Notes under the pieces: generated by a model | Seen by the model: only the letters and a program-made list of their open reading frames with translations | Database searches by the model: none | Told to the model about the DNA's origin: nothing | Translations under genes and position numbers: made by a program | Part shown: one piece after another, positions 55,781 to 64,000 of the stretch | How the letters are laid out: every line of letters starts with the position of its first letter | Numbering within the stretch: the stretch's first letter is position 1 | Assembly (NCBI RefSeq): GCF_005871205.1 | Contig: NZ_SWKM01000012.1 | Location: forward strand, 1-64,000 | DNA: 64,000 nt | DNA from: Marinobacter alexandrii | GTDB taxonomy: Bacteria; Pseudomonadota; Gammaproteobacteria; Pseudomonadales; Oleiphilaceae | Direction of reading: 5' to 3'

Positions 55781-56626
55781 ATGAGCAAACTGCAGATTCA
55801 TGATGTCTCAGTGGTCTACCCGGGCCTGAACGGCGGTGAGCAGGTTCGCGCGCTATCGGATATCAATTTCACCATCGAACCGGGCGAATTCGTGGTCGCC
55901 TTGGGTGCTTCCGGATGCGGCAAAACCACTCTGCTCAGCCTGATGGCCGGTTTCATTTCGCCGACCGAGGGCTACCTGACCCTCGGGCAGAGTCAGATCA
56001 GCGGACTGCCACGAGTGGCTTGTGGCATTGACCTGCGCGACAAAATCGACGGTCCGGGCAAGGAACGGGGTGTGGTGTTTCAGAAACACGCCCTTCTACC
56101 CTGGCTTAACGTCATCGAAAATACCGAGTTCGGTCTCAAGCTCCAGGGCATTGGCAAGAAAGAGCGACGTGAGCGGGCGACGCACTTTCTCAAACTCGTC
56201 GGTCTCGAAGAATTCCACAATCACCCGGTGTACCAGCTATCCGGTGGTATGCAGCAACGAGTGGGCATCGCCCGCGCTCTGACCAACGATCCCAAAATGC
56301 TCCTTCTGGATGAACCCCTCGGGGCTCTGGACGCCCTCACCCGGGAAGTGCTGCAGGAGCTGTTGCTGGATGTATGGAAAGAAACTCAGAAAATGATGTT
56401 TTTTATCACCCATAGTGTCGAGGAAGCGCTGTTCATGGCTTCCCGGTTAATCATCATGTCTCCGCGTCCGGGCCGAATAACTCATGAATTCAAGCTCGAC
56501 TTCAATGAACGCTTTCTCGAATGCCGTGACGCGCGCAAGGTAAAGTCAATGCCAGACTTCATCGCCATGCGTGAGGAAGTCCTGGGCATAATCCACGGCG
56601 ACGAAGTGGTTGGAGGGTTGCACTGA
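55781..56626 (+). CDS. tauB: Taurine ABC transporter ATP-binding protein
   Basis: The 281-aa ATPase has Walker [10 protein letters not shown] near residue 48, the ABC signature [17 protein letters not shown], Walker [13 protein letters not shown] and the H-loop [12 protein letters not shown]. An insertion of about 12 residues ([15 protein letters not shown]) before the Q-loop is a small oddity relative to E. coli TauB. It powers taurine import through TauC. Its TGA overlaps the tauC ATG. Confidence 0.94.
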   Translation: MSKLQIHDVSVVYPGLNGGEQVRALSDINFTIEPGEFVVALGASGCGKTTLLSLMAGFISPTEGYLTLGQSQISGLPRVACGIDLRDKIDGPGKERGVVFQKHALLPWLNVIENTEFGLKLQGIGKKERRERATHFLKLVGLEEFHNHPVYQLSGGMQQRVGIARALTNDPKMLLLDEPLGALDALTREVLQELLLDVWKETQKMMFFITHSVEEALFMASRLIIMSPRPGRITHEFKLDFNERFLECRDARKVKSMPDFIAMREEVLGIIHGDEVVGGLH

Positions 56627-57567
56627 TGATGGCTACGAAAGCACTTAGCCCAAAAACTGCTGTTGCCCAGCCGGAACGAAACAAACCCGTTACCAGCAAA
56701 GCCGAGCCCGTCAATAAACAGGCCTCCCCTAACGTGATTCAGCGAATCCGCAAACTGTTTTCGGCAGGCCCCGTCATGCCGGGAGAATCCTATGGTGCGC
56801 CCGGTCATGGAAAAAGCCTTGCTATCAGCGTGGTAACAGCAACAAGCCTGTTACTGCTCTGGTACATAGTTACAGCCGCGGGCTGGATCGGTCCACTGTT
56901 CCTGCCTTCGCCACTGGCCGTCGTCGCCCGTTTCTGGGAAATACTGACTGAAGGCTTCGCAGGTGCGTCACTCTTGGAACACACCGGTTGGAGTATGCTG
57001 AGGGTGTTCGGTGCCTTCGCCCTTGCGATGCTAACAGCCATTCCCATCGGCATTCTGATGGGTGTCAACCGGGTCGGTCGCGGACTGTTCGACCCGATCA
57101 TCGAGTTCTATCGGCCACTGCCACCGCTGGCTTATCTGCCGCTCGTGATCATCTGGCTGGGCATCGGCGAGACCTCGAAAATCGTGCTGATCTATATGGC
57201 TATTTTTGCACCCATGGCCCTGAGCGCCCGTGCCGGAGTACGTTCTGTTGCTATTGAGCAGATTCATGCGGCCTACTCCATGGGCGCCTCCAGGTGGCAG
57301 GTCATCCGCTATATCATTCTCAAAAACGCTCTTCCGGAGATTCTGACCGGCATGCGCATAGGGATCGGTTTCGGGTGGACAACCCTGGTCGCTGCAGAGA
57401 TGGTGGCCGCCCAGGCGGGCCTGGGATTCATGGTACTGAATGCTGCCGAGTTTCTGGTAACCGATGTGGTTATCATGGGTATTATCATGATCGGCATCAT
57501 CGCCTACCTCTTTGATATGTTGATGCGCTATGCAGAAAAGACCTTGGTGCCCTGGAAAGGCAAATAG
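56626..57567 (+). CDS. tauC: Taurine ABC transporter permease
   Basis: The 313-aa protein has about 45-60 hydrophilic N-terminal residues, then six membrane helices. The ABC-permease EAA loop reads EQIHAAYSMGASRWQVIRYIILKNALPEILTGMRI, and AEMVAAQAGLGFMVLNAAEF is characteristic of the SsuC/TauC group. It is translationally coupled to tauB by a one-base overlap (TGATG) and ends the operon. Confidence 0.94.
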   Translation: MMATKALSPKTAVAQPERNKPVTSKAEPVNKQASPNVIQRIRKLFSAGPVMPGESYGAPGHGKSLAISVVTATSLLLLWYIVTAAGWIGPLFLPSPLAVVARFWEILTEGFAGASLLEHTGWSMLRVFGAFALAMLTAIPIGILMGVNRVGRGLFDPIIEFYRPLPPLAYLPLVIIWLGIGETSKIVLIYMAIFAPMALSARAGVRSVAIEQIHAAYSMGASRWQVIRYIILKNALPEILTGMRIGIGFGWTTLVAAEMVAAQAGLGFMVLNAAEFLVTDVVIMGIIMIGIIAYLFDMLMRYAEKTLVPWKGK

Positions 57568-57594
57568 TGCAATTCAACGTTAATACAGAAAATC

Positions 57595-57622
57595 GAAAAG
57601 GGCGCCTCAAGGCGCCCTTTTC
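57595..57622 (+). terminator. Terminator of tauABC
   Basis: A perfect 12-bp stem (GAAAAGGGCGCC, loop TCAA, GGCGCCCTTTTC) lies 28 bp after the tauC stop and ends in a T-rich arm. It is nearly symmetrical, so it could work in both directions. Confidence 0.85.
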
Positions 57623-57711
57623 GTTACTGGTCACTATGGCCCCGGACCGGGCCGATTATCTCAAGCCGGCACCGTTGAAGTATCCGATTTCACCAATCTG
57701 GTATGACTGCT

Positions 57712-58191
57712 CTAGTCCAAAGGCAGGAAAAGACTTTCCTTTACTTCTTCCATCACGATATAGCTCTTGGAGTTCTTGACCCCGGGTAGCGTCAACAGCA
57801 TGTCGCCGAGCAGCTCGCGGTATTCGGATATCCCGCTGATCCGTGCCTTGATGAGGTAATCGGAATCCCCTGACACCAGATGGCATTCCAGAATATAGGG
57901 CAACTCTTCAACCGCTTCGCTGAATTTCTGGAAAGAATCCGGGGACTGGTAAGACAAGGAAATCTCCACGAACACCAGCATGTTGTATCCGAGTAACTCG
58001 GGATTCAGACGGGCATGATAGCCCTCGATATAGCCTTCTTTCTCCAGCCGTCTCACCCGTTCGATACAGGGAGTCGAACTCAGGCCGACCTTATCGGCGA
58101 GGTCTACGTAACTGATTCGGCCATCCTTTTGTAGTGCTTTAAGGATACGGATATCCAGTTTGTCGAGAGAACGCCTGCGCCCTTCAATCAT
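57712..58191 (-). CDS. Lrp/AsnC family regulator (DadR/BkdR-like)
   Basis: The 159-aa protein has an N-terminal helix-turn-helix (LDKLDIRILKALQKDGRISYVDLADKVGLSSTPCIERVRRLE) and a C-terminal RAM/AsnC ligand domain (LECHLVSGDSDYLIKARISGISEYRELL). It is divergent from dadA-alr, the arrangement of dadR in pseudomonads, where the regulator activates alanine catabolism in response to alanine. An Lrp-type palindrome lies between the genes. Confidence 0.88.
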   Translation of the reverse strand: MIEGRRRSLDKLDIRILKALQKDGRISYVDLADKVGLSSTPCIERVRRLEKEGYIEGYHARLNPELLGYNMLVFVEISLSYQSPDSFQKFSEAVEELPYILECHLVSGDSDYLIKARISGISEYRELLGDMLLTLPGVKNSKSYIVMEEVKESLFLPLD

Positions 58192-58211
58192 GATCAGTAT
58201 TTTCCACTGTT

Positions 58212-58231
58212 AATTTACGTTTTTGTAAATT
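58212..58231. promoter_or_regulatory. Inverted repeat in the Lrp-dadA gap
   Basis: AATTTAC (58212-58218), a 6-nt T-rich spacer, and GTAAATT (58225-58231) form a perfect 7-bp palindrome in the AT-rich 136-bp gap between the divergent Lrp-type gene and dadA. This is a good candidate for the regulator's site. Confidence 0.5.
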
Positions 58232-58327
58232 TTAGCCCTTTATAAATCCTTAAATCAAAGCTTAATCTTGGTGTTTTGGTAATAAAATGGTGATATCCAA
58301 CGAATAATCCATTATTGAGGGCGGTGT

Positions 58328-59584
58328 ATGAAAGTGCTGGTTTTGGGTAGCGGAGTTATCGGTGTGACGACCGCCTGGTATCTGGCCAAAGCGGGTAATG
58401 AGGTTACTGTGGTCGATCGCCTGGACACGCCAGCCACGGAAACAAGCTTTGCCAACGCGGGCATGTTGTCGTTTGATTATTCAACGCCCTGGGGTGCACC
58501 CGGAGTGCCGTTGAAAGCCATCAAATGGATGATGCAGGACATTTCGCCTCTCTATTTCGACGTCAAACGGTTCGATGCCAACACCATCAGCTGGATGATG
58601 AAAATGCTGGCACAGTGTTCTTCGCGAGCGTTCGATGTGAACAAAGAGCGCATGCTCCGTGTTGCCCGCTACAGTGCGGAATGTTTCCGGGAGCTGAACA
58701 CTGAGCTTGATCTTGACTATGACGTGCGAATGAAGGGGACGCTGGAAGTTTTCCGGAGTCAGAAAGAGCTGGATGGTGCGGCCAGTGACGTGGCGATTCT
58801 TGAGCGTTGCAATGTTCCCCACGAAATAGTCGATGTTCAAAACTGCATCAACCAGGAGCCGGCTCTGGCCAACGTGAAACACAAGATCGTCGGCGGTCTG
58901 TATCTGCCCGGCGATGGGACCGGTGACTGCCACAAGTTCACTAACGGTCTGGCGCAGGAGTGCCGGAAACTCGGCGTGCAGTTCATGATGGGCACTGAAA
59001 TCCACTCCATCGAAACCGCGAAAGGCAAAGTCAGCTCACTGAAAACCAGCGCCGGCGAACTCAAAGCCGATAAGTATGTGATAGCGCTGGGCAGTTACGC
59101 ACCGTACCTGACACGCAAAATCGGGATCCACCTTCCAATCTATCCGTTGAAGGGTTACTCCCTGACCATGCCGATTGTTGACGAGAACAAGGCACCGGTT
59201 TCCACCGTGATGGATCAGAAATACAAGGTGGCGGTTACCCGATTTGATGACCGTATCCGGGTCGGCGGCATCGCCGAGATCGCCAGCTTCAACAAGGAAC
59301 TGAACCTGAAACGCCGGGGCGCCATCGAGTTTACGGTGCGGGACCTGTTCCCCGGAGCGGGTGATGTTGATAGTGCTGAATTCTGGACCGGACTGCGTCC
59401 AATGACCCCGGACAGCGTGCCCATTCTGGGCAACACCCAATACGACAATCTGGTCCTGAACAGCGGTCACGGTACTCTGGGCTGGACCATGTCACTGGGC
59501 GCCTCCCGCTATGTGGCCGATGTCGTTAACGGGAAAACCCCCGACCTCGATCACGAGGGACTTTCAATGGCTCGTTATCACTGA
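58328..59584 (+). CDS. dadA: D-amino acid dehydrogenase (D-alanine) DadA
   Basis: The 418-aa FAD enzyme has the N-terminal GSGVIGVTTAWYLAKAGNEVTVVDR, ETSFANAGMLSFDYSTPWGAPGVPLKA, GTGDCHKFTNGLAQ and the C-terminal GLRPMTPDSVPILG / NSGHGTLGWTMS. It is closer to classical DadA than the paralogue at 16512. It deaminates D-alanine to pyruvate and ammonium with electrons going to the respiratory chain. It is followed 37 bp later by an alanine racemase, the standard dadAX operon. Confidence 0.93.
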   Translation: MKVLVLGSGVIGVTTAWYLAKAGNEVTVVDRLDTPATETSFANAGMLSFDYSTPWGAPGVPLKAIKWMMQDISPLYFDVKRFDANTISWMMKMLAQCSSRAFDVNKERMLRVARYSAECFRELNTELDLDYDVRMKGTLEVFRSQKELDGAASDVAILERCNVPHEIVDVQNCINQEPALANVKHKIVGGLYLPGDGTGDCHKFTNGLAQECRKLGVQFMMGTEIHSIETAKGKVSSLKTSAGELKADKYVIALGSYAPYLTRKIGIHLPIYPLKGYSLTMPIVDENKAPVSTVMDQKYKVAVTRFDDRIRVGGIAEIASFNKELNLKRRGAIEFTVRDLFPGAGDVDSAEFWTGLRPMTPDSVPILGNTQYDNLVLNSGHGTLGWTMSLGASRYVADVVNGKTPDLDHEGLSMARYH

Positions 59585-59621
59585 CGTTACACACCCAGCG
59601 ATTAGTAAAAAGGTATCTACC

Positions 59622-60710
59622 ATGGCCCGACCCGCAACTTTGACGATAGATCTGGATTCCATTGCCCACAACTACCAGATCGCAATATCGCAGGCGCCGG
59701 AGCAAAAAGCTCTGGCGGTGGTAAAGGCCAACGCCTATGGCCATGGCGCTGTTGATGTGGCCCAAAAACTCGAACCCTACACTCCGGGGTTTGCCGTTGC
59801 CTGCATAGAAGAAGCCATCGAACTGCGAGAGGCCGGTATTCGCAAACCGATTTTGCTGCTGGAGGGGTTCTTCTCTGCTGACGAGCTCGATTACATCTGC
59901 CGCCACAATATCTGGACCGCGGTACACAATGATTTCCAGCTGGAAGCCATCGCTTCCGCAAAGCTGACCGAGCCGGTGCATGTCTGGTTGAAACTGAATA
60001 CCGGCATGAACCGACTAGGCTTCACACCGGACGGATACAAGCTCGCCTATAAGCGGCTTGGCAACCTTCCACAGGTCAGCAGTATTACGCTACTGAGCCA
60101 CCTTACGTCCGCCGACAATCCGGCAAGTCCCGAAACGGAAAAACAGATAGAACGGTTCAACAATATCCATCGCGACTGTCCTTCACCTAGGAGCATTGCC
60201 AACTCCGCTGGCACGATGAAGCATCCCCTGGCCCTCCATGATTGGCAACGTCCGGGGATAATTCTCTATGGTTCGTCCCCGTTCAGCGGTGAGGACGATA
60301 TCCAGCCCCTGTTGCAACCAGCGATGACCCTGACTTCAGAGATTATTGCCGTACATGAGCTTCAACCCGGCGACGCTGTCGGCTACAACGGTACCTGGGT
60401 CTGTGAACGACCAACGCGAATCGGCACAGTGGCTCTGGGCTATGCCGACGGCTATCCGCGTCAGGCCCGCAATGGCACACCAGTGCTCGTGAACGGTCAG
60501 CGAACCCAACTGATCGGTCGAGTATCCATGGACATGCTCACCGTAGACCTCACAGGCCTGGATGCCGGCCTGGGCTCTGCGGTAGAACTTTGGGGAAAGA
60601 ACCTGTTGGCCAATGAGGTTGCGCCGTGGTGCGGCACCATTTCCTATACCCTGTTTACCGGCATTACCCGCCGGGTCCACCGAGAGGTTAAGGGCGCTAT
60701 CTGTAACTAG
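59622..60710 (+). CDS. dadX: Alanine racemase (catabolic, DadX type)
   Basis: The 362-aa PLP enzyme interconverts L- and D-alanine. The PLP lysine is in ALAVVKANAYGHGA (about residue 35). The second catalytic base, tyrosine, is in the GYNGTW / VALGYADGYPR region, and GRVSMDMLTVDLT is conserved. The ATG at 59622 follows AAAAGG; the upstream open frame overlaps dadA and is not used. Paired with dadA it supports L-alanine catabolism. Confidence 0.94.
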   Translation: MARPATLTIDLDSIAHNYQIAISQAPEQKALAVVKANAYGHGAVDVAQKLEPYTPGFAVACIEEAIELREAGIRKPILLLEGFFSADELDYICRHNIWTAVHNDFQLEAIASAKLTEPVHVWLKLNTGMNRLGFTPDGYKLAYKRLGNLPQVSSITLLSHLTSADNPASPETEKQIERFNNIHRDCPSPRSIANSAGTMKHPLALHDWQRPGIILYGSSPFSGEDDIQPLLQPAMTLTSEIIAVHELQPGDAVGYNGTWVCERPTRIGTVALGYADGYPRQARNGTPVLVNGQRTQLIGRVSMDMLTVDLTGLDAGLGSAVELWGKNLLANEVAPWCGTISYTLFTGITRRVHREVKGAICN

Positions 60711-60854
60711 TTGCTGTCACAAAGTCAGCCCAGCACCCTTGAAAAGTACGGGGCAGCCCCCAATTCTCTTGGCGCAGTTCCAAATCGGATAATTTAACCT
60801 TTTGAAATAAATAAGAATTTATTGATATTCACTATAAAAGAAGGAGGTTCGAAT

Positions 60855-61790
60855 ATGGAGACTCGTTCTGACGACTTTTATCCCACGCGCCTTGAGCGCC
60901 CCATTCCGCCCTTCGATCGGCTCGATCCGGTGGTCTACAGCCAAGGAGCGGATCGCAACCGGGGCCCGCTGACTGAAAACGAACTGGCTCAATATGAGCG
61001 CGATGGCTTTCTGGTGTTCGATAACTTCCTGGATACGGACACCGTGCGCCGCTTCCGCGACGATCTACGCGCCTACGAACGAAACGACAGTGTGCTGCGA
61101 TCAGAAGGCACCATTACCGAACCGCGCAAACAGGAAATCCGTTCCATTTTCGGCATTCACCAGCTGTCGGAACGCTTCGACCGCCTGACCCGGGATCCGA
61201 AAATCCTGGATATGGTGCATCAACTGCTGGGCAGCGACGCCTATATTCACCAGTCCCGGATCAATTTCAAACCGGGTTTTCACGGCAAGGGCTTCGACTG
61301 GCACTCCGACTTCGAAACCTGGCACGCCGAGGATGGTATGCCGCGAATGCGTGCCGTCAGCTTTTCCATCGCCCTGACCGACAATACGCCATTCAACGGA
61401 CCGCTGATGTTGGTACCCGGCTCCCACAAGACGTTTATACCCTGTGTTGGCCGAACTCCGGAAGACAATTACCAGTCGTCGCTTAAAAAACAGGAGTTGG
61501 GCGTACCCAATGCTCAGGATCTGAGGCGCATCGTGGATGAGCATGGGATAAAGGCCCCGACCGGGCCAGCAGGCTCCCTGATCATCTTTGAGTGCAACAC
61601 TCTACACGCGTCCAATGCCAACATGTCGCCCTGGCCGCGCAGCAATCTGTTCTTCGTTTACAACAGTGTGGAAAACCTGCTGGCGCAGCCTTTCTGTGGC
61701 AACAAGCCACGGCCTGATTTTCTTGGCAACCGCAGTGACACCGAGGCGCTGGAAGCGCGGTCCGACCGAAGCTTTGGCCGCACTGGTTAA
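60855..61790 (+). CDS. ectD: Ectoine 5-hydroxylase
   Basis: The 311-aa non-heme Fe(II)/2-oxoglutarate dioxygenase converts ectoine to 5-hydroxyectoine. The EctD signature FDWHSDFETWHAEDGMP is intact, giving iron ligands H150 and D152. The distal ligand is H251 in NTLHAS, and R262 (SPWPRSN) should bind 2-oxoglutarate. The ATG at 60855 follows AAGGAGG. ectABC are not in the window, so ectD stands alone. The AT-rich upstream region has a possible promoter (TTGAAA at 60802, CTATAAA near 60832). Confidence 0.96.
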   Translation: METRSDDFYPTRLERPIPPFDRLDPVVYSQGADRNRGPLTENELAQYERDGFLVFDNFLDTDTVRRFRDDLRAYERNDSVLRSEGTITEPRKQEIRSIFGIHQLSERFDRLTRDPKILDMVHQLLGSDAYIHQSRINFKPGFHGKGFDWHSDFETWHAEDGMPRMRAVSFSIALTDNTPFNGPLMLVPGSHKTFIPCVGRTPEDNYQSSLKKQELGVPNAQDLRRIVDEHGIKAPTGPAGSLIIFECNTLHASNANMSPWPRSNLFFVYNSVENLLAQPFCGNKPRPDFLGNRSDTEALEARSDRSFGRTG

Positions 61791-61861
61791 ACCCGGCTCA
61801 GGCGGGAAGGACGGGGGCTTTACTTACTGGCCCCCACGCCAGAGCGGGTCGTAGCTTTCGG

Positions 61862-62614
61862 TCAAAGGCCGTATTTGGTCTCAATCGCCTCGAACATACC
61901 GGACTCTCGAATGGCTGCCAGGCCGCTTTTCAGTTCGGCAACTATCTTATCCGACGTCTCCAGGTTCAGGGCCAGAAACAGCTGGGTGTCGTTGAACGAA
62001 AACACCGGTACCAGGCCTTCCACGTTTTGCTGTGACGCCACATAAGGACCGCCCAGGCGGTCAGCCAGCCAGAGATCGATCTGGCCCAGTTCCAGCCGCT
62101 TCGGGTTCAGGTCATCGCTGTCCAGCGCCGACACTTCGTAACCATTCTTGATCAGATATTCCGATTTGACGTCATTACGGTAACCACCGAACACCATGCC
62201 CCTGGCGTCCGAGAGCTCGTCCATCTCGAAGTCAGAACCCGGTGGTGCGAAAACTGTCCACAGGTTGTCGGTCAGAGGCCCCACCCACTTGAACAGCGGC
62301 GCGCGCTCCTCGGTGTAGGTGGTACAGAAAATGCCGTGGTTTTCCTTGCTCAGAGCGCGGTTGTAACCGTAGTCCCAGTTGCGGAGCTTGATGCGGTAAT
62401 CGAGATTGGTCTGCTTCAGCGCCGCCACCACCAGCTCCGTGCACAACCCGTCAATATCCTCCTGACCATGCTCAAACGCACGCCCGGATGCGCTCATGTT
62501 GTACGGAGGGAAATTTTCGGTGTAGAGGTAGAGCCGTTCTTCTGCCTGCACGGTGGTTGTCGACGCCATCAGCGTCAGCGCCACCGTAGCAAAACCTGTT
62601 ACTAGTTTGATCAC
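61862..62614 (-). CDS. Periplasmic substrate-binding protein (SBP_bac_3-like)
   Basis: The 250-aa protein has a signal peptide (VTGFATVALTLMASTTTVQA) and the type-3 binding fold: LYLYTENFPPYNMS, then GLCTELVVAALKQTNLDYRIKLRNWDYGYNRAL, and RLELGQIDLWLADRLGG. No transporter genes are adjacent, so it may act as a sensor-like binding protein. The GTG at 62614 follows AGGGAGT; a TTG at 62638 is the alternative. It is convergent with ectD across a 71-bp gap with a GC-rich hairpin (61813-61835). Confidence 0.75.
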   Translation of the reverse strand: MIKLVTGFATVALTLMASTTTVQAEERLYLYTENFPPYNMSASGRAFEHGQEDIDGLCTELVVAALKQTNLDYRIKLRNWDYGYNRALSKENHGIFCTTYTEERAPLFKWVGPLTDNLWTVFAPPGSDFEMDELSDARGMVFGGYRNDVKSEYLIKNGYEVSALDSDDLNPKRLELGQIDLWLADRLGGPYVASQQNVEGLVPVFSFNDTQLFLALNLETSDKIVAELKSGLAAIRESGMFEAIETKYGL

Positions 62615-62767
62615 GCCTTTACTCCCTAATGTACTCAATAAGTAAATTCCCTAACTAGAACGCCAGATTACCGCTGTGCGTTCCCGGATTGGGAGATAAA
62701 AACGTATCAATTGGTAACGGGGCTGAAACAAAACCGGGCGCACCGCCGGCATGCCGGCAATCCGCTG

Positions 62768-64000
62768 TTATTTACCAATGCAGAAACTGGAGAAGATCTT
62801 GCCGAGCAGTTCGTCCGGACTCAGGTGCCCGGTGATTTCCCCCAGGGCATCCTGAGCCGCGCGCAGGTCTTCCGCGAGCAGTTCGCCAGCGCCGTAACCT
62901 TCCAGCTGACCCTGGCCCTGCAACAGATTTTCGCGCGCCCGCTCCAGGGCATCCAAGTGCCGGCGCCGGGCCAGGAAGCCACCCTCGGTGGTGCTGGCAA
63001 ACCCCATGCATTGCTTAAGATGATTCCTCAGTACCTCGAGGCCGTCGGAGGATTTTGCTGCCAGTCGGATCACCGGCGCACTACTGCCGTCGGTGTCGGT
63101 AAAGCCCACGGTTTCCGAGGACAGGTCGACCTTGTTCCGCACCACGGTAACGGGCGCATTGGCGGGTAGGCGGTCGATAAAATCCGGCCAGATCTCGTGG
63201 GGTTCGGTCTGATCGGTGGTCGTAGCGTCCACCATCAGCAGGATCCGGTCGGCCTGGGCAATTTCATCCCAGGCCCGGGCAATACCGATCTGCTCAACCT
63301 CGTCCGGGCTGTCCCGCAGGCCCGCGGTGTCGATGATGTGCAGCGGCATGCCATCGATGTGAATATGTTCGCGCAGGACATCCCGGGTGGTGCCTTCGAT
63401 GGCGGTAACGATGGCCGCCTCGCGACCGGCCAGGGCATTGAGCAGGCTCGACTTGCCGGCGTTGGGACGGCCGGCAATCACCACCTTCATGCCATCCCGG
63501 AGAATGGTGCCTTGCTGGGCCTCACCGAGGATGATCTCCAACCGGTCGAGCAGCTGCTGCAGATCACCGGCAACCTTGCCGTCGGCCAGGAAATCGATCT
63601 CTTCCTCGGGAAAGTCGATGGCCGCTTCCACGTAGATGCGCAGGTGAGTCACCGCATCCACCAGGTCGTCGACACGTCGGGAGAACACCCCCTGCATGGA
63701 GCGCACGGCGCAGCGTGCGGCCTGCTCCGAACTGCTTTCGATGAGATCGGCGATGGCCTCGGCCTGGGCCAGATCCAGTTTGTCGTTCAGAAACGCCCGC
63801 TCGGAAAACTCACCCGGCCGCGCCAGCCGCGCGCCATAGCTGCAGACTTCCCGCAACAACAGGTCAAGGATAACGGTACCGCCATGGCCCTGGAGTTCGA
63901 ACACATCTTCGCCGGTGAACGAATGCGGGTTGGGGAAGAACAATCCGATGCCTTCATCGATCAGGCCACCATCCTGGTCCAGGAAAGGGCCGTAATGGGC
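62768..64000 (-). CDS. mnmE: tRNA modification GTPase MnmE, 3' part (cut by window edge)
   Basis: About 411 C-terminal residues are present; the N-terminus lies beyond base 64000. Visible are the end of the folate-binding domain ([18 protein letters not shown]), a helical domain, and a G domain with [10 protein letters not shown], the switch I GTTRD and DTAGLR. The NKVD motif follows, and the protein ends with the catalytic FCIGK. MnmE pairs with MnmG for U34 tRNA modification. In pseudomonads the two genes are neighbours; here 22.9 kb separates them. Confidence 0.97.
   Translation of the reverse strand, partial: AHYGPFLDQDGGLIDEGIGLFFPNPHSFTGEDVFELQGHGGTVILDLLLREVCSYGARLARPGEFSERAFLNDKLDLAQAEAIADLIESSSEQAARCAVRSMQGVFSRRVDDLVDAVTHLRIYVEAAIDFPEEEIDFLADGKVAGDLQQLLDRLEIILGEAQQGTILRDGMKVVIAGRPNAGKSSLLNALAGREAAIVTAIEGTTRDVLREHIHIDGMPLHIIDTAGLRDSPDEVEQIGIARAWDEIAQADRILLMVDATTTDQTEPHEIWPDFIDRLPANAPVTVVRNKVDLSSETVGFTDTDGSSAPVIRLAAKSSDGLEVLRNHLKQCMGFASTTEGGFLARRRHLDALERARENLLQGQGQLEGYGAGELLAEDLRAAQDALGEITGHLSPDELLGKIFSSFCIGK

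Noticed and set aside
61813..61835. GC-rich hairpin after ectD as a terminator
   Set aside because: The stem is only 6 bp, the loop is long and no T-run follows; kept only as a remark under the neighbouring gene.

Overview
The window looks like a chromosomal segment of a marine or halophilic gammaproteobacterium, most likely Marinobacter or a close relative. The reasons are the moderately GC-rich coding style, the pseudomonad-type order mnmG-rsmG-parA-parB-atpIBEFHAGDC-glmU-glmS, an NhaB sodium/proton antiporter, an ectoine hydroxylase, taurine uptake genes and a naphthenic-acid (cyclohexanecarboxylate) catabolic cluster. The genus is an inference from protein style and gene order; no database search was possible. 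No transposase, prophage, CRISPR array, tRNA or rRNA was recognised.

Layout. 1-5 kb: class Ia ribonucleotide reductase nrdA-nrdB on the minus strand. Its long leader carries a sigma70-like promoter overlapped by a NrdR-box-like site and a cobalamin riboswitch, one stem of which is interrupted by a 265-bp palindromic element. 5-8.2 kb: a DUF3047 protein, a periplasmic binding protein and nhaB. 8.4-14.3 kb: a cyclohexanecarboxyl-CoA pathway, badK divergent from aliA-badH-badI-aliB-marR. 14.3-18 kb: glutathione-dependent formaldehyde dehydrogenase, a divergent LysR regulator, and a D-amino-acid dehydrogenase behind a tandem glycine riboswitch. 18-24.8 kb: a Fur-box gene of unknown function, an RND efflux pair, a small membrane protein and a DUF302 protein.

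24.8-39.9 kb: the conserved origin-proximal block (glmS, glmU, the F1Fo ATP synthase operon, parB, parA, rsmG, mnmG), all on the minus strand. Upstream of mnmG lies a 341-bp AT-rich gap with DnaA boxes, where E. coli has oriC. The perfect 9-mer TTATCCACA occurs at least 15 times in the window, seven of them between 40.1 and 43.8 kb.

40.2-62.7 kb: an accessory stretch between mnmG and mnmE, which are adjacent in pseudomonads. It holds an LplT-type transporter, an EAL-domain protein, a second RND efflux system, a DUF3833 lipoprotein, a large acyl-CoA dehydrogenase, and a taurine-nitrogen cluster (tpa-isfD-isfE-tauR divergent from tauABC). An alanine-catabolism set (Lrp-type regulator, dadA, alanine racemase), a lone ectD and a binding protein follow. 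mnmE runs off the right edge.

How the genes may work together: taurine imported by TauABC would be transaminated by Tpa with pyruvate, giving sulfoacetaldehyde and L-alanine. IsfD would reduce sulfoacetaldehyde to isethionate and IsfE would export it. The neighbouring racemase and D-alanine dehydrogenase could turn alanine back into pyruvate and ammonium, closing the cycle. This linkage is inferred from gene content and proximity.
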